The notes: generated by a model from the sequence alone, not told the origin. Counted from the first letter of the stretch, positions 9,184 to 18,627 are shown. The stretch: 21,111 nucleotides of DNA from Chrysochromulina parva (GCA_002887195.1 PJAB01000761.1:1-21111); one strand, 5' to 3'. Numbers and translations are program-made.

Positions 9184-9934
9184 CGTCGCAACCGTCGCAC
9201 TCCCCGGCCATCTTAGCAGCCTTCTCGTCGAGCCTCTTCTGCGCGCGCTCGTTGCACAGCCGTGCCACGAACCTCAGGTGACAACGCTCGGGCTCGCACG
9301 TGCAATCGAGCTGTTACCCATGTGCATGCGCTCAACGTAGGGCAGCCACACATCACTGTGCTCGACAAAGCACGACGTGGCGGGGAAGACGGGGACAATT
9401 CTACACACCCCGGCTCGCTCGTCGCCAGCGGACAGGTAGCTCGCACGAGCCGGTCAACAAAGTCGGATGGTGTGCCCTCGGCCGCAGCACTGCCTGCAGG
9501 TGGCAGTGCACCTCCGATCGATTGGAGACATGCAAAGTAGGCAGCTCTCTGCTGCGCGGCATGAAGCTTGGCGCTGACACTCCACCTACGTTGCCGACCT
9601 TGGTGCACACGGGCTGGCCATTGGCCAGCCTTGCAGTCGAATTCACACAGCGTGCCAGCGTGGGTCTGCATCTGCAGCAGCCCAGTCCCATCCGTGTGTT
9701 AGGAAGCAGCGCTGACACTCCACCTTGGTGCACACGGGCTGGCCATTGGCCAGCCTTGCAGTCGAATTCACACAGCGCTGAGCAATTGGCGCTGAGCCGA
9801 GAGCCCGTGTGGGCGGCGCCGCCGCAGAGATGTGGCAACGAGCCGCCATCGACCCCGCGTTGTTGCCCGGTTGGTGGGATGTGGACGCATAGCAATTTTA
9901 GCGCCGCCGAGCGGGATTGAAAGTTCGGGGTCAC
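9184..9934 (-). other. Upstream flank of the RT relic, duplicated Cys-containing segment
   Basis: Several overlapping minus-strand frames are open, with Cys-rich snatches such as CVNSTARLANGQPVCTKV, but no single frame is continuous and no start is convincing. It may be the degraded 5' part of the same retroelement. No domain could be identified. Confidence 0.35.
9571..9777. repeat. Direct repeat pair, 82 and 69 bp
   Basis: Copies at 9571-9652 and 9709-9777 both start GCGCTGACACTCCACCT and end CGAATTCACACAGCG. They are identical apart from 13 extra bases (ACGTTGCCGACCT) in the first copy. They are separated by 56 bases and contain the palindrome GGCCATTGGCC. Confidence 0.9.
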
Positions 9935-10027
9935 GCAAAGTCTTGTGGGGCAAGGAGAATCATGGAGAATAAAGCGCAGGCACGGAAAGATTTAAGCCTG
10001 TGAAAGCCATGAAGGTCTTCGCTGTCG

Positions 10028-10161
10028 ATCGTTGATAGGTTTCGTGAATTCGAGATGGGCCGGGGCTTCTTTGTGAGTCTCTTAAACCTTCTGCCCTTCC
10101 TGCTTGATTGTGTATGTAATCGCTGAAATCGTTGATTGGCTTCGTGATTGGCCGGGGCTTC
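10028..10161 (+). repeat. Imperfect direct repeat in the transporter upstream region
   Basis: ATCGTTGATAGGTTTCGTGA at 10028 recurs as ATCGTTGATTGGCTTCGTGA at 10128. Both are followed by GGCCGGGGCTTC, with 11 extra bases in the first copy. The first copy is followed by a consensus-like donor, TTTGTGAGTC, so a 5' UTR intron is possible, but no acceptor could be assigned. The stretch 9935-10266 otherwise serves as the transporter's upstream region and shows no clear TATA box. Confidence 0.6.
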
Positions 10162-10266
10162 ACTTCTGAGAGACCCTCATCCACTTTCCTCTCGTCGCTG
10201 TCGCGCGCTGCTGCAGGTTCAACTCAGCCAGTCGTAATCACGTCGTCTATCCAGCGTGAAGCGTCA

Positions 10267-12121
10267 ATGGCTCCCAAGCCCTCGGAGAGCGTGGCCAACA
10301 CCGCTCCTCTTTGGGCCCCGGTTGATGGACGTCCCGATATCGATGTCCCCGACCGGTACTGGGCCTGCTATTTCATCCTGTACCTGCTGGGCATCGGCTC
10401 GCTGCTTCCGTGGAATGCGCTCATCACGCCGACCGAATACTTCCAGCTGCGCCTCACCGGCTCGCCCTTCATCACGTCGTTCGAGTCCATCCTCTCCGTG
10501 TCCTTCACGTTCTTCTCTTTCACGTGGGTCGTGCTCCTGCAGTGGCTGCAGCACGTCATCCCGATCCGCGTATGCATCCTCGGCGGCCTCGTGACGCTCC
10601 TGCTCGCGCTGGGCACCCTCACGGTGCTCGCCATCGAGCCGCTCTTCGCCGCGGACGATGAGCTGCTCGATGTGCTCGCCAGCGGCGCCACCGGCCAGTT
10701 CGTCGCCCTGATCTCGTGCGCGGCGATCTGCGGCATCGGCCAGGCGTTCCTGACGGTGATGACGTACTCGTACGCCGCCGTCTACCAGCGGCCGCAGTAC
10801 CTTCAGGCCATCTCGGGCGGGCAAGGCGTCGCAGGCCTCTCAGTCACACTCGCGAATGCCCTTCTCAAGCTGCCAGGGATTGTGCACGAGTGCGCGAGCG
10901 ACGGCGACGAGGCGGGCGCGCCCAATACGACGCGCCGCCTGAGCGAAGGTGGCCCGAGCGTCGCGCACGCGCGCGACCTGATCGCCGCAGCGTCCGTGTA
11001 CTTTAGCGCCTCGTGCGTCGTCATCCTCGCGTGCATCGCGGCCTTTCTGGTCCTCGAGCAGCTACCCTTCACGCGCGCGCGCCAGCGGATGGCAGAGCAC
11101 TCGACCTACGTCCATGCAGCCGCCCGGAGCGAGCGCGTGTATACCGACTCGAGCAGCAGCACGGAAAGACCGCTGCTGCTGCACGTCGCCGCCAGCGACC
11201 ACCCGCCGCCGCCCGGCGAGCATCGTACCTCCAGCGGCGCTCGGGCGCGCATCATGCCCACAGGGGGCACCGGCATCGGCGACTCCCACAGCGAGGGCAT
11301 TTCCCACAGCGAGGGCATTCGACGGCGGGCGGCGCCGAGCGAGGAGCCCGAGATGGCGAGCCTGGACACGCGCGTCGCGATCGACGCGCTCGTCGCGGGC
11401 GACGCGGATGCGCGGCTAGGGGGGGTCAGAGGGACTTGCAGCCTGGTCGCGAGGCTCTGGAAGTGGTGCGCCTCCATCAGCCTCGTGTACATCGTGACGA
11501 TCGCCATCTTCCCGGCGCTGACGGTCACGATTGCGCCTTCGGGGGGCTCGTGCGCGTCGAAGCAGCTCTTCACACCCTTCGGTTTCGTCATCTTCAACCT
11601 GGGCGACACCATCGGGCGCAATCTGCCCTGCCTGCTCAGCCGACCCTCGACGATCCTTACCGCGGTCGTCTCGCGCGTCGTCTTTGCACCGCTCTTCATG
11701 CTGTGCTATACGGGCTCGGGCGATGCAGCCGGCCCGCTGCAGCTCCCGATCTTTGAGGGCACGGACGTGATGCCCTTCGTCATAATGTCCGCCTCCATGA
11801 CCTCCAACGGCCTGCTTTCGAGCTGATTGCATCTGAGTGCATGCTGATTGCCGCGGGTGCTGATTCCTCCTCAGGTTCGTCTTCTCGATGTCCAACGGCC
11901 TGCTTACGAGCTCCGTCTTCGTCTCGTCACAGCTCGAGGGAGTCATGCCAGCGAGCAAACGGCAGCAAGGCGCGACGCTGCTCGTCATGTTTCTGAACAC
12001 GGGCATCTTTGTTGGTGCGGCCCTCTCGTTCCTCGTGCGGTACGTCAACTGCACGCCCAGCGAGGCCAACGGCTTCGACTGCAACCCCTTCCTCACGAAT
12101 GCCAACTTCACCGGTCCGTGA
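10267..12121 (+). CDS. Equilibrative nucleoside transporter (ENT/SLC29 family)
   Basis: Two exons, 10267-11786 and 11875-12121, give 588 residues. The ATG at 10267 is the first in frame (context GTCAATGGC); the longer open frame starts at TTG. Family hallmarks: the TM1 PWN (GSLLPWNALITPTEYF), the TM5 GQGVAG, the FNLGDTIGR block, RVVFAPLFMLC, and the penultimate helix FVFSMSNGLLTSS, which resembles the SNGY block of animal ENTs. Eleven hydrophobic helices fit the usual topology: six, then a large hydrophilic loop (about residues 265-395), then five. ENTs move nucleosides or nucleobases across plasma or internal membranes, down gradient or coupled to protons; the substrate cannot be read from sequence. 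Splicing at an AAT|GT donor joins MPFVIM to FVFSMSNGLL. Without it the frame stops within a duplicated copy of that motif. The C-terminal tail after TM11 is short, as in the family. Confidence 0.9.
11787..11874 (+). other. Transporter intron (88 nt) mimicking the next exon
   Basis: Phase 2. The donor is AAT|GTCCGC and the acceptor CCTCAG|GTTCGT. Its first 38 bases align without gaps to the first 38 bases of the next exon at 30 positions, including CCAACGGCCTGCTT. The rest holds repeated CTGATTGC/CTGAGTGC branch-like motifs. Confidence 0.8.
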
Positions 12122-13254
12122 CGGAACGAGAGGAGTTCACAGGGAGGAGTTCACAGGGTACCCACCATGCGCGACAGGGTACCCACCATGCGCGACGTCC
12201 AGCGTGACAGCCCTGCCCTTCCCCATCCCCCCCCAAGGGGCCCTCGGGCTGTCCAGCGGCGCAGCGACCACAGAGTGTGAACCCTCGACGCTCGAGCGTG
12301 TTTGCGCGCGAACGCGGCTCGTCGCCTTCAAAGTTTGGGAAACTCTAGGCCCAGGAGCCAGGTTGATTCGCCGCCACCCTGTTCCTATCCGCGTTCCCCG
12401 CCCCGCTTTGGCTTTCCCACCTTTCCGGATTCCGCCTGCTCTATCCTATCGTTTTGCAGGGAGGTCTTGTATTATAGTTTTGTGTCATTGAAAAGCGGCT
12501 ACTACATGCGGTCTCGTGGCGCGCACGGCGCACTCCGATCCTGCATGAACATCTCAACGGCATACTCGCACTCACGAAACGCTGACTCACGTCACACTAG
12601 CACAACATCCCGTCCGTCATCCCTTACTGTTGCATGGGGCCATCCCCATGCCCATAGCACTACTGTGTGCAGCCTGCACGGCGGCAACGGCACCATCGCC
12701 CATGCGCTCACCACTCCCAACCGAACAAAAGGTCGCTCCTCTAACACATCACTTCACAGATGGTCAGTTCTGTGATCACACTCGTCGTCGCCCCAACTCT
12801 GGACAACGAAAGCACGCTAGCCGCAGCCGCTCCCGCCCGAAATCCCACAGGCCGAGCGAGCCCTCACCCCTAGTCGGCGCATACGCCCACCATGCCCACG
12901 ACAGCGCGAGACCTCAGAGCTCGACATAGCAGCAGACTCTCCCTCTGAGCGCTGCGTCTGTCCCTCCTCCCCTCCCCATGCCTCATGTGGAACCCGAGCA
13001 GCGAAGGTCGACAAGACCTGCTGACGGTCGTCATATCATAACATCATCACACAAACGATCGCGGCCTGGCGCGGCAAACGCGCCGCCGAGCCGCGTCGAA
13101 TAGCCCAGCGAGGGCAATAGCAAAGAGCATCAGCAGATCGCGGCCAGATCGGCCGACGCATGTGCCGAGCACATGGCCCCACCCCATCTCGGGGAGGGGC
13201 ACCATATTTGGAAGGAGGGCGCGATTCGTCAACGCCCTGCATTCGGCGACCTCC
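12122..13254. other. Convergent intergenic region with no supported gene
   Basis: This separates the 3' ends of the transporter and the ankyrin gene. It begins with two short tandem duplications, then is mixed-composition sequence with scattered open frames that show no domain, no biased composition and no splice support. It probably contains both 3' UTRs. Confidence 0.5.
12131..12196. repeat. Two adjacent short tandem duplications (14 and 21 bp periods)
   Basis: AGGAGTTCACAGG occurs at 12131 and 12145. GGGTACCCACCATGCGCGAC occurs at 12156 and 12177, with identical copies. Both are just downstream of the transporter stop codon. Confidence 0.95.
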
Positions 13255-16005
13255 TTAGTAGGCCTCGATCATGGGAATCTGGAACGTCGGGTACGAGAGG
13301 TCCTCAGTGACCGTGTCCTGCTCAAGGAGCACGGACAGGTTGAAGATCTTTTTGCACAGGTAGGCCATCGATCCCGCGTCCACCTTGCACACGTCCGAGG
13401 GCGTGATCTTGGTCTTGGTGGCCGCGACGTTGGCGCTCGACGCCTTCATGCCTCGGAAGCCACGCGGGGTGCCGAGCGCGTTGGCCACATCGCCGACGCC
13501 GCCGAGCGGCACGCGTGGACGCGCCGACTGCTGCGGGGGCGGCATGCGGGGCGTGAGCCGCGCGGTGTTGCCGCCGTTGCGCTGCGAGAGTTGGCCGCGC
13601 TGCGAGACGAAGCCGTTGGAGTACTCGCGCTGCGAGGCGGGCGCGTTGGAGCCGTATTCACGGTTCGTAAACTGGCGCTGCGTGCCCGACCCCTTGTTGG
13701 GGGACATGGACTGCTCCTCCATGCCATTCTCGATCTGGGCCAGTCGCTCGGTCATCGCGCCCGCCGTGGACTGGAGCATGCCTGCGGTGTTCGGGTCGCG
13801 TGACGCATAGTCGGCGAGGATGGCGACGACGTCGTCGAAGCCGGCCGAGTCGGCGTAGTCGAGCGCGGACTTGCCCTCGACGTCCTCGCGCGTCGCCGTC
13901 GCGCCCGCCTCGAGGAGGAGCCGAACCGAGAGAAAGTCGCCGCGCGCAGCCGCGTGGATCAGCGGCGTGATGCCGAACAGGTCGGCCACGTCGGGATCCG
14001 CATCGTGCTCGAGCAAAGAGGCGAGCACCTCGCGGTGCCCAAACGAGGCCGCGAAGGCGAGCGCGCCATAGCCCTGCGAGTCGACCGCGTCCGGATCCGC
14101 CTCTGCCTCGAGGAGCAGGTTGACCACCTTGTGGTGGCCTCCGTATGCGGCCTTGATCAAGGCGGTCTTGCCCGTCACGTTGTCCTGCACGTCGACCTCG
14201 GACCCCTCGATGAGCAGCAGCTCGACCATCGACGCGTGCCCACGGTACGCGGCGCAGTTGAGCGCGGTGTTGCCGTCGCAGTTCGCAATATCCACGTCGC
14301 CGTTGACGTCGAGGAGCAACTTGGCGACGTCGAGGTGGCCGTACCATGCCGCGAGGATGAGGGCAGAGTCGCCGTAGTGGTTCTGGAAGTTGCGCAGGCG
14401 GCCGAGCTCGCCCGTGGCGGCCATATCCTGCAGCGCAGCCAGCTTGTTCTCCTTGACCAGCTTGAGCAGGCGCAGCTTGTCGTCGTCGTCGAGCATGGTC
14501 GTGCCGAACGTACGCGTCGCGTTGAGCTGGCGCGCCTTAGCGGACTTTTCGCGCTGATGCTTGCGCTCGGCGGCGAGCTGGAGGCGCGCGGCCTTCCGGG
14601 TCTGGATGCCATCGGCCGACTTCATCTTCTCATCCACCTTGCACGCGACCGCGTCCGACTTGGCCTGCGCGTTCGTCTCGATGCGCAGACGAACTTGGTC
14701 CTCCTTTTCGCGCTCCTTTTGCAGACGCTGCGACTCGGCAGCGTGCTTGGCCGCGCGCTGCTCCTCGGCAGTCTGCATGCGCTGCTTGTGCTTGAGGAGG
14801 ATCTCCTCGGGCGACTTGGTATGGCGCGCCGAGAGGCGCTCTGCCAGCTCCGTCGGCACCGTCGAGGGCTTGTCCGTCCACGCCGCCGCCACAATGTCCA
14901 TCACATGCGTGTTCTCGTTGAACTCCGCCTGGAACGGCACTGGCGCGATCACCTCACGGCGGCGGCGGCGCGCGGAGAGCTCGGCGGGCAGGGCACCCAT
15001 GAGCTCGACCGGGCTGGCCGGGCTGCTGCTGCTGCTGGCAGCCCCCGACGAGGGCTGCATGCTGTTCAGGGAGCGCCCGCCGAGTGGCGTAGGCGAGCCC
15101 TGTGGGGTTTCCGTCGCGTCCTCCGGGGGGCCCACCTCGTTCGACTCCATGCGACGGCGGCGCACCTCTTCGGCGCGCGCGCGCTCGCGGGCGAGGCGCT
15201 CGGCCTGTTGCTGCAGCTTTGCATTTCGGAACGCGTCCGCCGACTCCTGCTTGCGGTGCGAGGTCTGATCGATGTCGTTGAGGTGGCCCTCGCGCCTCTC
15301 GGTCACTTTTTGGGCACGCTCGTGTTCGCGCGCCGTGTGCTGCTTGCGCTCCGAGTCGAGGCGCGCCTTCTGCTCGGCTGCCTTGGCATTGCGCTTGTTG
15401 GTCTCCTCCATGATCTGCTCGACCGACTTGCGCGTGCGCGAAGACAGCTTGTGGTGCAGTGGCGAGTCGGCCGGCGGGCGCGAGTCCTTCGAGGGTGTCG
15501 AGCCGGTGCCGAACATGGCCCAGGGCAGGTCGATGACCGTCTCGCCGTGCGCCCGCGAGGAGTTCGCCTCGTCGCCGAAGCCCCGCTCCGTGTCGCCGAT
15601 GCTCACCTTGCGCTGGCGCACGAGCTCGGCCCGCTCCTCGTCGCGCTTGAGCCTCTCGGCCTGCTGCTGCAGTTTGGCGGCGCGAAGGGCTTCAGCAGCG
15701 GCCTGCTGGCGCTGGGTCTTCTCGCCGATGGCCGCGATGGAGGCGTTGTGCTTCGCTCGCACCTCCTCCTCGTGTAGCCGCTCAGTGTGCAGGCGCTCCG
15801 ACTGCTGCGCGCGCTTCGCCGCGAGGGCCGCCTCGGCGTTTTGCTGCCGCCGCTTGGCCGACTCGAGCAGGTCGTCAACAGACTTACGCGAGCGCGAGCT
15901 GAGCTTGTTGTGCAAGTGGGACGCGTCCGAGAGGGGCTTGTCCGTCCATTCGGACCAGGGCTCGGCAATCAGGAGCTGCTCGTCGGGCATCATCGGCTCG
16001 GCCAT
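13255..16005 (-). CDS. Three stathmin-like coiled-coil modules plus ankyrin repeats
   Basis: Single exon, 916 residues. The first ATG is at 16005 (context AAGATGGCC); the longer open frame begins with GTG. Residues about 34-140, 185-300 and 388-500 are three related modules. Each opens with KLSxRxxKSxEE-like sequence and continues as a long, highly charged helix rich in Glu, Arg, Ala and Gln (e.g. AKLQQQAERL, EEVRRRRMESNE). Layout and wording resemble stathmin (SxEEIxxK... AAKLERLRE... EEVRxNKE), which binds tubulin; this is inference. WTDKP precedes modules 1 and 3. Residues about 540-735 carry six ankyrin repeats (GDSALILAAWYGHLDVAKLL, GNTALNCAAYRGHASMVELL, GKTALIKAAYGGHHKVVNLL and others). 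The tail is Ser/Gln/Arg-rich, then ends with SMAYLCKKIFNLSVLLEQD. It is probably a cytosolic or cytoskeletal scaffold. Ankyrin certainty is very high, stathmin moderate. Confidence 0.88.
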   Translation of the reverse strand: MAEPMMPDEQLLIAEPWSEWTDKPLSDASHLHNKLSSRSRKSVDDLLESAKRRQQNAEAALAAKRAQQSERLHTERLHEEEVRAKHNASIAAIGEKTQRQQAAAEALRAAKLQQQAERLKRDEERAELVRQRKVSIGDTERGFGDEANSSRAHGETVIDLPWAMFGTGSTPSKDSRPPADSPLHHKLSSRTRKSVEQIMEETNKRNAKAAEQKARLDSERKQHTAREHERAQKVTERREGHLNDIDQTSHRKQESADAFRNAKLQQQAERLARERARAEEVRRRRMESNEVGPPEDATETPQGSPTPLGGRSLNSMQPSSGAASSSSSPASPVELMGALPAELSARRRRREVIAPVPFQAEFNENTHVMDIVAAAWTDKPSTVPTELAERLSARHTKSPEEILLKHKQRMQTAEEQRAAKHAAESQRLQKEREKEDQVRLRIETNAQAKSDAVACKVDEKMKSADGIQTRKAARLQLAAERKHQREKSAKARQLNATRTFGTTMLDDDDKLRLLKLVKENKLAALQDMAATGELGRLRNFQNHYGDSALILAAWYGHLDVAKLLLDVNGDVDIANCDGNTALNCAAYRGHASMVELLLIEGSEVDVQDNVTGKTALIKAAYGGHHKVVNLLLEAEADPDAVDSQGYGALAFAASFGHREVLASLLEHDADPDVADLFGITPLIHAAARGDFLSVRLLLEAGATATREDVEGKSALDYADSAGFDDVVAILADYASRDPNTAGMLQSTAGAMTERLAQIENGMEEQSMSPNKGSGTQRQFTNREYGSNAPASQREYSNGFVSQRGQLSQRNGGNTARLTPRMPPPQQSARPRVPLGGVGDVANALGTPRGFRGMKASSANVAATKTKITPSDVCKVDAGSMAYLCKKIFNLSVLLEQDTVTEDLSYPTFQIPMIEAY

Positions 16006-16354
16006 CTTTTCCGAAAAAGCGTCGGATCCCCAAAAGTGCGATGCGCTTGGACTTTGAGGCTCAATTGGGATCCGGCCGAAGTGCGCGGCTTTTGGACGTT
16101 TCAACACTTTGAACTTTCAATTTCCGAAACCCGTGATTAAAGTTTGCGAACACGGGGTGCCACCACGCACTCTCCCAGTATTTTGAAGGTGGATGCCTGG
16201 CCGTGGCACACACACAAAGTTGCAGCGGTTGATTTCTCAACTGGCCGCTGTGCAGTGTACTTAAATGAGAGACCCGCGGGGCTAACCTCGAGAGACCTCT
16301 CTCGAGAGTTACCCGGCGTGCGCACGCGGTCCGGCGCGGCCCCACGCCTCGAGC
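16006..16354. other. Spacer between two minus-strand genes
   Basis: This holds the 3' end of the HTTM-like gene's transcript and the promoter/5' UTR of the ankyrin gene. It includes a 20-bp inverted repeat at 16287-16306 (CTCGAGAGA, two bases, TCTCTCGAG). No TATA box is evident in the expected position. Confidence 0.4.
16287..16306. repeat. Short inverted repeat (9-bp arms)
   Basis: CTCGAGAGA and TCTCTCGAG flank two bases and can form a hairpin in DNA or RNA. It lies about 280 bases upstream of the ankyrin ATG. Role unknown. Confidence 0.6.
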
Positions 16355-18055
16355 TCACTGGGCCTTCCGCTTCGCGTCGGCGCGCTGCGCGGCGGCGGCC
16401 TCGAGCTTAAAGAGCTCGAGGCACTCATCCTGCATTCGGAGCACGTCGGCCATGCTGTGCCCGTCCCACGCGCGCTCTGGCTCGCCGGTGCTGCTGCCCG
16501 AGGCGCACTCCGCCACGACCGCCTGCATCTTGGCCTTGAGCGGTGCACTCAGCTCGAAGTTTGCGAAATAGACGAAGGGCAGCTCCAGGCACTCCGGATG
16601 CAAAAACTTGCGAAGCTCCGTCGGCGTGTGGCGCGTCGCGCCGAACCAGACGACCTTCTGGGGCAGTTTGGCGGCCTCGGTCATGGGCATCGAGAAGATG
16701 GGCGACGCAGGCGACCAGTAGAGCGGCTCCATGGCACCCACGATGCGCGTCGAGCCGCTGAGTGGCGAGTCGGTCATGGTCCACCACTTTGGCCATTCGT
16801 CGAACGGGTTGCGTGGCAGCATGAACATGGGGCAGCATGAAAACGGCAGGATGTCGTCCAGCCAAAAGTCACGCAGCGTGAGCGCGGTTAGTACCTGCAG
16901 CGCCGTGTAGATGAGCGCGGGCAAGAAGAACCCGGTCTCGTGCGCCCAGCCCTGCAGCACCGCGGTCCAAGGCTCGCGTGACGGCACGCCGACTAGAAAG
17001 GCGAGCAGCGCGGGCGACCAGAAGGTGACGAAGTCGAGTCCCTGGAGGAGCAGGATGCCGAAATGGAAGGCGAAGCCGCCCAGCCCGCAGAGCACCATGA
17101 GCAGGTCCGAGGTTGGCGCGAGGATGAACGACGTCTCAAACAGCACCGAGCCTGACGCCAGTGCTGTCGCCAGCCAGGGACGCGTGAGCAGCTGCTGCTG
17201 CAGCCTTCGCACAACGGCGCTGTCCGTCGGTCGCGACCACATGCCGTCAAAGACGTACGCCTGCAGCGTCGGGCCCCAGCCCCAGAAGCGCTGGAAGCGC
17301 GCGCCGCACAGCAGCTTGCACATGCCCGACGCGAAGTAGCCCGACGCGAGATAAATTCGAATCAGGACCAAAGGCCACTCCGACCGTGACTTGACTTGAT
17401 GATCGAGCGACGGCGCGCAGCTGAGCAGCAGGAGGAGTGACGGGATGAGGATCGTCGAATGACCCGAGCACGTCACCTCGGCGTACAGCTGCGGGAAGTA
17501 GCACAGCGAGAGCAGGTACGCGACGAACAGGAAGACTCGCGGCGCCATCGGCGTGCACGCCGCGAGCAGGCAGCCAATGAGCGCGAGTCCGGTCAGGCGC
17601 AGCTGCGGCGCGCTGAGCCTGGGCGGCGTCAGGAAACCGTACAGTGGCGCCGGGTGCGCGCCGAGCCCGCGCTTTTTTGCCATCTCGAGCCTGCGACGCG
17701 AGGAGCGCGGCGGCCGTTCATCGGCGTGTGAGAGCGACGGCGGCGCGACGGGGCGGAGGAGGTCGCGCGAGGGCGTCTTTACAGCATCAGGCGGCGGGAA
17801 GAGAGCTGCGTACCCGGAGTTGTCGAACCACTCGAGAAACCGCACCTGGCGGCCCAGTGTCCACATGAGCGCGGCGGCGAGCCAGAGGCAATAGAGGAGC
17901 TGAAATTGACGCACCGGGTTCTCGTAATCGACGGAGCCAAAGTATGCGAACGCGCTGCGCAGCAGCGGCGATTCCTCGGGTAGCAGCGCGGAGACGAATC
18001 GGCCCAGCCAGGTGAAGGCGTGCGCCCACGGAGGATGAGTCGGACTCGGCGCCAT
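16355..18055 (-). CDS. HTTM-like (gamma-carboxylase-related) multipass membrane protein
   Basis: 566 residues from the ATG at 18055; ATGs at 18097, 18103 and 18166 are in frame and would add up to 37 residues. Hydrophobic helices cover about residues 40-60 and 145-400. The block [22 protein letters not shown]...RFWGWGPTL resembles the HTTM signature of an aromatic/GxxKL helix followed by a W..G loop. [10 protein letters not shown] and then [18 protein letters not shown] match the later ETxx and HxGI...F blocks. The C-terminal third is soluble and contains [14 protein letters not shown] and a charged Ala-rich end. HTTM proteins are relatives of vitamin K-dependent gamma-carboxylase and are common in bacteria and algae; catalytic activity cannot be claimed. 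The stop at 16355 is clean and no intron is needed. Confidence 0.6.
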   Translation of the reverse strand: MAPSPTHPPWAHAFTWLGRFVSALLPEESPLLRSAFAYFGSVDYENPVRQFQLLYCLWLAAALMWTLGRQVRFLEWFDNSGYAALFPPPDAVKTPSRDLLRPVAPPSLSHADERPPRSSRRRLEMAKKRGLGAHPAPLYGFLTPPRLSAPQLRLTGLALIGCLLAACTPMAPRVFLFVAYLLSLCYFPQLYAEVTCSGHSTILIPSLLLLLSCAPSLDHQVKSRSEWPLVLIRIYLASGYFASGMCKLLCGARFQRFWGWGPTLQAYVFDGMWSRPTDSAVVRRLQQQLLTRPWLATALASGSVLFETSFILAPTSDLLMVLCGLGGFAFHFGILLLQGLDFVTFWSPALLAFLVGVPSREPWTAVLQGWAHETGFFLPALIYTALQVLTALTLRDFWLDDILPFSCCPMFMLPRNPFDEWPKWWTMTDSPLSGSTRIVGAMEPLYWSPASPIFSMPMTEAAKLPQKVVWFGATRHTPTELRKFLHPECLELPFVYFANFELSAPLKAKMQAVVAECASGSSTGEPERAWDGHSMADVLRMQDECLELFKLEAAAAQRADAKRKAQ

Positions 18056-18095
18056 TTGATGACTTTTGTAATCGACTCTCGAGGCCTCGTGTTCC

Positions 18096-18627
18096 ATGTA
18101 CATTCTCTTGCTCAGCCCTCCAACCTGCGGCGGCTGAGCGCCGCACGCTTCTCGGCCTGCGGTCATGCGCGCGTGCCATGCGCCGTCTGCTCACGTCTGA
18201 ATGCGCTCGCCCGCTCGGTGGCAGGCCGGCCCACAAGTCGTTCTTCACCAAGAAGAAGCTCGCAAAGAAGCAGAACCAGAACCGCCCGATCCCGCAGTGG
18301 ATCCGCATGCGCACCGGCAACAAGATCCGGTGCGTGGATCACCCCATTCAATACGTGGCCGTAGCCAGCGCGGCGGCGCAACGCGCGGCAGCCCCGCAGG
18401 CAGCCCTCGTGGCTCAGCTTGCAGCCCGCTCGGCAGTGCAGCCCGCCGGGCAGAGACTTTGCTGGTGCCCCTGTCTGGCTTGGCTCACTCGACAGCGCTT
18501 GCGCGTTGATCAAGCGTCACCTCTCCACTATCGATAACCTACTTCGTGCTGCTGACCGTGCCCTCTTTTGTCCCGCAGGTACAACATGAAGCGCCGCCAC
18601 TGGCGCCGCACGAAGATTGGCCTGTAG
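18096..18627 (+). CDS. RPL39: Cytosolic 60S ribosomal protein eL39
   Basis: Spliced reading gives 51 residues, the exact length of human eL39. The body exon 18225-18329 encodes [15 protein letters not shown], then [17 protein letters not shown], and the last exon 18579-18627 encodes [15 protein letters not shown] and a stop. The Arg between them is split CG|G by a 249-base intron with a GTGCGT donor, a GCTGAC branch site and a TTTGTCCCGCAG acceptor. The acceptor at 18224 (branch-like CTGAAT at about 18197) leaves G-CCG-GCC, so the start codon should be split AT|G. The only ATGT upstream that gives a GT donor is at 18096, hence exon 18096-18097 and intron 18098-18224. An intron right at the start codon is also seen in animal RPL39. 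The alternative is an unspliced start at 18178, adding an atypical N-terminal extension. eL39 lies near the ribosomal exit tunnel. Identity is near certain, the 5' exon less so. Confidence 0.93.

Noticed and set aside
11887..12121. Separate 77-residue gene MSNGLLTSS...
   Set aside because: It contains the last two ENT helices and joins the upstream exon in phase after an 88-base intron.
12302..12775. Open frame between the transporter and ankyrin genes
   Set aside because: No domain, poor composition and no splice or start support; most likely chance.
13954..15777. 607-residue plus-strand open frame opposite the ankyrin gene
   Set aside because: It is a Leu/Arg-rich mirror frame produced by GC-biased third positions; the minus strand has unmistakable ankyrin repeats.
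16006..16107. 34-residue extension of the ankyrin protein
   Set aside because: The extension begins with GTG; the first ATG, in good context, is at 16005.
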